This document shows, one piece after another, positions 5,347 to 8,323 of a stretch of 8,323 nt of DNA. The notes beneath the pieces are model-generated. The model had not been told where the DNA came from and did no database searches. It worked only from the letters and a program-made list of their open reading frames with translations. Each line of letters starts with the position of its first letter. Within the stretch, counting starts at the first letter, position 1. This DNA is from Clostridiales bacterium (lineage in GTDB: Bacteria > Bacillota > Clostridia > Christensenellales > Aristaeellaceae). The DNA is taken from contig JAAZEI010000139.1 in NCBI GenBank assembly GCA_012512355.1, positions 1 through 8,323 on the forward strand, read 5' to 3'. Made by a program: the position numbers and the translations under genes.

Positions 5347-6867
5347 ATGAACTTAGGACAGTTGTTTTTATCAGGGTTGGCGATAGTCTTCGAACCCAGC
5401 ATGCTGTTGATGGTCTTGCTGGCTGTAGTTTTGGGAACAGTCTTTGGCGCTCTTCCCGGCGTCAGCGCGACCATGGCAGTGGCCCTGGGTCTGCCTTTTA
5501 CTTACACGATGGCACCAATTCAGTCAATTGTGTTTTTGGTTGCTGTTTATTGCTCATCCATTACAGGCGGCAGCATTTCCGCCATCCTGTTTAAGATCCC
5601 GGGGGTACCATCGAGTGCTCCGACCACTTTTGATGGGTATCCCATGGCGCAGCAGGGAAAAGCTGGCAAAGCGCTTGGTGTTGCGCTGGTTACTTCTGCT
5701 CTTGGCGGGACTTTCGCCGCGATTGCCATGTTTGTACTCAGCCCCCAGCTTACCCAGGCCGCACTTTCATTTGGACCCAGTGAAATGTTTGCCATCACTT
5801 TTCTTGGACTGTCTATCCTGACAAGTCTCGATTCCAAAAATATTCTTCGCACGCTGATTTCCGGTTTGCTTGGGTTATTGCTTGCGACAATCGGTCAGGA
5901 TCCGATGTATGGCGTCCAAAGGATGACTTTCGGCTCAAAACAGTTTCTCTCCGGAATTGAGATGATTCCTGTCCTCATTGGTGTTTTTGCTATCACCGAG
6001 GTGCTTAAACAAACTGGCGAGACAAAGAAACTCAATGCAAAAGACGGCATCGGCGGAGGCAAGATCAATACAGAAATGCCTACCTGGAAAGAATGGATGT
6101 CCATTAAATGGGTTATCCTGCGCAGTGCCGTCCTGGGGACCGTCGTTGGTATTTTGCCTGGCGCGGGTGCTACCATTGCATCATTTATGTGCTATTCAAC
6201 AGAAACAAAACTCTCCAAATATCCTGAGAAATTCGGCACAGGAATTATCGATGGGATTGCAGCTTCTGAAACTGCCAATAATGCCGCTACGGGGGGGGCT
6301 ATGGTGCCTCTTTTGTCACTGGGTATCCCCGGCGGTAACGCGGCTGCTGTGATGATGAGCGCGTTGGTACTCAAAGGGGTGCAGCTAGGTCCGCTGCTTC
6401 TCATTAACCAGCCTAATTATTTGAGCGGAACTTTCATATCAATGATTGTCACCAACATTGTCATGGTGTTTGTTGCCATCATGATTGCCAAGATGTTCGC
6501 GCAGATTTTAGCCATTCCCTACTCTTTCCTTGGACCGATTATCGTTATGCTGGCCATTATCGGATCGTATGCCACCAACATGAGTGTTTTTGATGTGAAA
6601 ATTATGGCTTTTGCAGGTATCGCAGGGCTCTTGTTCAGCGCGCTGAAGTTTAACAGCGCGGTACTGATTCTGGGGCTGGTACTGGGAAAAATATGCGAGG
6701 GCAACTTCAGTCGAGCCTTTACCATCAATCGAGGCAACCTATTTAGCATGTTTAACAAGCCCATTGCGGGGTCTATTATGGTTGTTTGTATTGCGGCCTT
6801 GGTGTATCCGCTTGTATCACCTTACTTGAAAAAAATGATGAAACGAAGTAATAAAGCGAATAAGTAA
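5347..6867 (+). CDS. tctA: Tripartite tricarboxylate transporter large membrane subunit (TctA)
   Basis: This 506-residue polytopic protein is the translocating subunit of the secondary, ion-coupled TTT transporter, of usual family length. It shows the two related halves typical of TctA. Each carries a re-entrant-type motif, GALPGVSATMAVALGLP (34-50) and GILPGAGATIASF (268-280). Other conserved regions are SSITGGSISAILFKIPG (70-86), SAPTTFDGYPMAQQGKAGKA (90-109), the SETANNAATGGAMVPLLSLG block (307-326) and GIPGGNAAAVMMSALVLKG (326-344). A cytoplasmic, charged linker lies near 222-250. The Lys-rich tail (495-506) should be cytoplasmic. ATG 5347 is preceded by a GAGGAGGAG stretch (5335-5343) that overlaps the tctB stop, so translation is probably coupled. 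A run of eight G residues (6291-6298) lies in the coding region at Thr-Gly-Gly-Ala. The gene is intact. Confidence 0.96.
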   Translation: MNLGQLFLSGLAIVFEPSMLLMVLLAVVLGTVFGALPGVSATMAVALGLPFTYTMAPIQSIVFLVAVYCSSITGGSISAILFKIPGVPSSAPTTFDGYPMAQQGKAGKALGVALVTSALGGTFAAIAMFVLSPQLTQAALSFGPSEMFAITFLGLSILTSLDSKNILRTLISGLLGLLLATIGQDPMYGVQRMTFGSKQFLSGIEMIPVLIGVFAITEVLKQTGETKKLNAKDGIGGGKINTEMPTWKEWMSIKWVILRSAVLGTVVGILPGAGATIASFMCYSTETKLSKYPEKFGTGIIDGIAASETANNAATGGAMVPLLSLGIPGGNAAAVMMSALVLKGVQLGPLLLINQPNYLSGTFISMIVTNIVMVFVAIMIAKMFAQILAIPYSFLGPIIVMLAIIGSYATNMSVFDVKIMAFAGIAGLLFSALKFNSAVLILGLVLGKICEGNFSRAFTINRGNLFSMFNKPIAGSIMVVCIAALVYPLVSPYLKKMMKRSNKANK

Positions 6868-6874
6868 TACAGAG

Positions 6875-6904
6875 CAAGGGCACAGGCAAGCGTCTGTGCC
6901 CTTG
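6875..6904 (+). promoter_or_regulatory. Perfect 11-bp intercistronic hairpin, tctA/abrB-like gene
   Basis: CAAGGGCACAG (6875-6885) pairs perfectly with CTGTGCCCTTG (6894-6904). A G-U and a C-G pair can extend the stem inward, leaving an AAGC loop. It begins 7 bases after the tctA stop and ends one base before the CGGAG Shine-Dalgarno (6906-6910) of the next gene. No U-tract follows. It resembles the tctC/tctB hairpin in placement but not in sequence. A role in mRNA stability, processing or translation of the next gene is inferred. Confidence 0.75.
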
Positions 6905-6918
6905 ACGGAGAACATAGT

Positions 6919-7953
6919 TTGCAAGTTTTTTATACCATTTTGGCAGCATTTGTTTTAGGATATATACTGGATAAATGCTGTATTCCGGGTGGAATGATGG
7001 TTGGTGCTGTAATCGGTGCCAGCCTCTTGAACCTCGCAACAGGAAATGCTCAGATGCCGGTTTTTGCAAAAATATCTGCTCAAATAGTCGCAGGCGCCTT
7101 TATCGGCTCAGGCATCAGCAGGAGAGAATTGCCTGAAATAAAAAAAGTAATCAAGCCTGCTCTTTTGGTTATTTTAGGTCTTCTCCTTTTTAATCTCATG
7201 TCAGGTTTTATTATTTATAAAACAAGTAAGATTGATCTGCTCACCGCACTTCTTTGTACAACACCCGGCGGGATCAGTGATATTCCAATTGTCGCTGAAG
7301 ACCTGGGCGCGGATGCTTCCAAGGTTCTGGTGATGCAGCTTGTCCGTCTTGTATTTGGAATTGGGATTTTTCCGACCGTGATCAGCAAGGTCACCAATAT
7401 TGAAGTTCAGGACTTGCGTGCACACATGGGTGTTTTGGATGAAAAGAAAGACAAAGACTATTTATCGATTTTCCTGACCATTGGTGTTGCAGTGGCGTTT
7501 GGCATGCTGGGAAAGGCATCCGGACTGCCGGCAGGCACAATGTCTTTTGCGACAATTGGCAGCATCATATTCAAACTGCTTTATGATCGTGCAAACTTAC
7601 CCCATATTATTCGAAAGGCCGCTCAATGTCTTTCGGGTGCCTATATTGGCGCGGGGATCGGTATGACACAGATTATAGAAATCAGGTTATTGATTGTTCC
7701 GGCTTTGATATTGATTATTTCACTGGCGCTTGGGGCATGGCTGATTAGTGGCGTTCTGTATCGAAAGAAGTTTTTTAGCCGCAGAGAAGCTATGCTGGCT
7801 GCTACCCCGGCTGGAGCCAGCGATATGGCCCTGATATCCGGAGATTTGGGGATTCATAACATCAGGCTTATCTTTCTTCAGGTGATAAGGTACATGGTAG
7901 TGATTACGCTTTTTCCCACCCTGCTAAAATGGATTTCAGATTGGTTTGGTTAA
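6919..7953 (+). CDS. AbrB-family duplicated integral membrane protein (PF05145-type)
   Basis: This 344-residue membrane protein belongs to the family often annotated 'AbrB family transcriptional regulator' or 'ammonia monooxygenase'; both names mislead, since it is wholly membrane-embedded with no DNA-binding domain. An internal duplication is plain. PGGMMVGAVIGASLLN (23-38), AQIVAGAFIGSGISR (54-68) and TTPGGISDIPIVAEDLG (114-130) in the first half match PAGTMSFATIGSIIF (204-218), AQCLSGAYIGAGIGM (235-249) and ATPAGASDMALISGDLG (295-311) in the second. A charged loop (RAHMGVLDEKKDKDY, 167-181) joins the halves. The start is TTG 6919, with CGGAG (6906-6910) 8 bases upstream and no better in-frame codon before the first membrane segment. 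It lies between tctA and citD in one transcription direction. Substrate is unknown; a carboxylate or counter-ion transport role is suggested only by context. Confidence 0.9.
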   Translation: MQVFYTILAAFVLGYILDKCCIPGGMMVGAVIGASLLNLATGNAQMPVFAKISAQIVAGAFIGSGISRRELPEIKKVIKPALLVILGLLLFNLMSGFIIYKTSKIDLLTALLCTTPGGISDIPIVAEDLGADASKVLVMQLVRLVFGIGIFPTVISKVTNIEVQDLRAHMGVLDEKKDKDYLSIFLTIGVAVAFGMLGKASGLPAGTMSFATIGSIIFKLLYDRANLPHIIRKAAQCLSGAYIGAGIGMTQIIEIRLLIVPALILIISLALGAWLISGVLYRKKFFSRREAMLAATPAGASDMALISGDLGIHNIRLIFLQVIRYMVVITLFPTLLKWISDWFG

Positions 7954-7989
7954 TAAGCCAGTAAGTCTAGAAATGACGGAGGTAGACTA
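7954..7989 (+). promoter_or_regulatory. abrB-like/citD junction with Shine-Dalgarno in a small dyad
   Basis: A consensus GGAGGT (7978-7983) lies 6 bases before the citD ATG. It is flanked by AGTCTA (7964-7969) and TAGACT (7983-7988), a 6-bp inverted repeat that would place most of the Shine-Dalgarno in a 13-base loop. There is no terminator, so citD is most likely read from the tct promoter. The dyad is AT-rich and weak; regulation through it is speculative. Confidence 0.4.
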
Positions 7990-8289
7990 ATGCAGTTGAT
8001 TGTGCCCGCCATCGCGGGAACCCTGGAGTCAAGTGATGTCCAGGTCACCATAGAAGCTCACGAAGACGGCATTGAAGTGAATATTGTGTCGGATGTCATC
8101 AAGCAATTCGGCAGACAAATTCGCCAAACAGTGCTCGAAACACTGGAGAGCCTGGGCATCGATAAGGCAAAGGTCAGCATCGTCGACAAAGGCGCCCTTG
8201 ACTGCACCCTGCGCGCCCGCGTGGAATGTGCTGTTTATCGCGCTTGCCAGGTAAAGCAGGGCTACCCCTGGGGAGGTGCTGTTAAATGA
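7990..8289 (+). CDS. citD: Citrate lyase acyl carrier protein (gamma subunit)
   Basis: CitD is the small acyl carrier protein of the cytoplasmic citrate lyase complex (CitDEF), which splits citrate to acetate and oxaloacetate. The 99 residues match the family along the whole length: AGTLESSDVQVTI (9-21), with Ser14 in the position that carries the phosphoribosyl-dephospho-CoA arm in the Klebsiella protein, then KQFGRQIRQTVLETLESLG (38-56) and VDKGALDCTLRARVE (65-79). The tail CQVKQGYPWGGAVK (86-99) is variable in the family. ATG has an ideal GGAGGT site, and the stop overlaps the next start as ATGA, so citE is translationally coupled. citC, the ligase that acetylates this arm, is not next to it within the window. 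The homologous citramalate lyase gamma subunit is the main alternative; sequence of this subunit alone does not separate the two. Confidence 0.95.
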   Translation: MQLIVPAIAGTLESSDVQVTIEAHEDGIEVNIVSDVIKQFGRQIRQTVLETLESLGIDKAKVSIVDKGALDCTLRARVECAVYRACQVKQGYPWGGAVK

Positions 8290-8323
8290 ATACAGAATTA
8301 AGGCTCAAGCGGCTTCGCAGGTC
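8286..8323 (+). CDS. citE: Citrate lyase beta subunit, 5' end only (runs off the window)
   Basis: ATG 8286 overlaps the citD stop (ATGA) and has GGGAGGT (8271-8277) 8 bases upstream. The 12 visible codons read MNTELRLKRLRR, with the next codon starting TC (serine likely). This fits the N-terminus of CitE proteins, which open with a short leader and an LRR-S/T-hydrophobic-FVPG segment. CitE is the citryl-ACP lyase that releases oxaloacetate. The assignment rests mostly on position after citD, since only 38 bases are present. Confidence 0.75.
   Translation, partial: MNTELRLKRLRR

Noticed and set aside
5444..5821. Long alternative-frame ORF within tctA
   Set aside because: Low-quality composition (Trp, Pro, Leu runs) and complete overlap with the clearly conserved tctA frame; a shadow. 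Other overlapping frames in the window were dismissed for the same reason.
6875..6910. Intrinsic terminator after tctA
   Set aside because: No U-tract follows the stem; the next gene's Shine-Dalgarno comes immediately after.
1..8323. CRISPR array, tRNA/rRNA gene, insertion sequence or transposase
   Set aside because: No regularly spaced repeats, tRNA-like cloverleaf, transposase motif or terminal inverted repeats were seen by eye.

Overview
The window reads as moderate-GC chromosomal DNA from an anaerobic fermenting bacterium. A clostridial (Bacillota) host is most likely: strong AGGAGG-type ribosome binding sites, frequent TTG/GTG starts, a YczE-type membrane protein and a Cthe_2159-type secreted beta-helix protein all fit. 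One feature is less typical of Gram-positives: the transporter's solute-binding protein has a plain signal peptide with no lipoprotein cysteine. The assignment is an inference and a diderm anaerobe is not excluded.

Layout. Positions 1-401 hold no gene that can be supported; the first ~120 bases are GC-richer and may be the tail or edge of something outside the window, the rest is AT-rich leader DNA with a perfect triple heptamer repeat. Then come two + strand genes: a YczE-family integral membrane protein (402-1061) and a secreted beta-helix carbohydrate-binding protein (1134-2555) that seems to lack the usual C-terminal part. A LysR-type regulator lies on the - strand (2630-3556), convergent with the beta-helix gene and divergent from the next operon.

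The main unit starts at 3764 and runs off the right edge: tctC (binding protein), tctB (small membrane subunit), tctA (large membrane subunit), an AbrB-family duplicated membrane protein, citD (citrate lyase acyl carrier protein) and the first 12 codons of citE (citrate lyase beta subunit). The simplest reading is a tricarboxylate uptake and cleavage operon: TctC captures citrate or a related acid, TctAB imports it, and the citrate lyase complex splits it to acetate and oxaloacetate, with the LysR protein as the probable effector-responsive switch. Citramalate lyase is a homologous alternative. The AbrB-family protein is the least understood member; its position between transporter and lyase makes it a candidate accessory transporter.

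Regulatory structure stands out. The 207-bp divergent region has a good sigma-A-like promoter (TTGACC, 17 bp, TATCAT) with dyads centred near -66 and -42, the geometry expected for LysR control. Two junctions in the operon (tctC/tctB and tctA/abrB) carry long perfect hairpins without a U-tract, each placed just before the ribosome binding site of a TTG-initiated gene, suggesting that the subunits are deliberately made at unequal levels.
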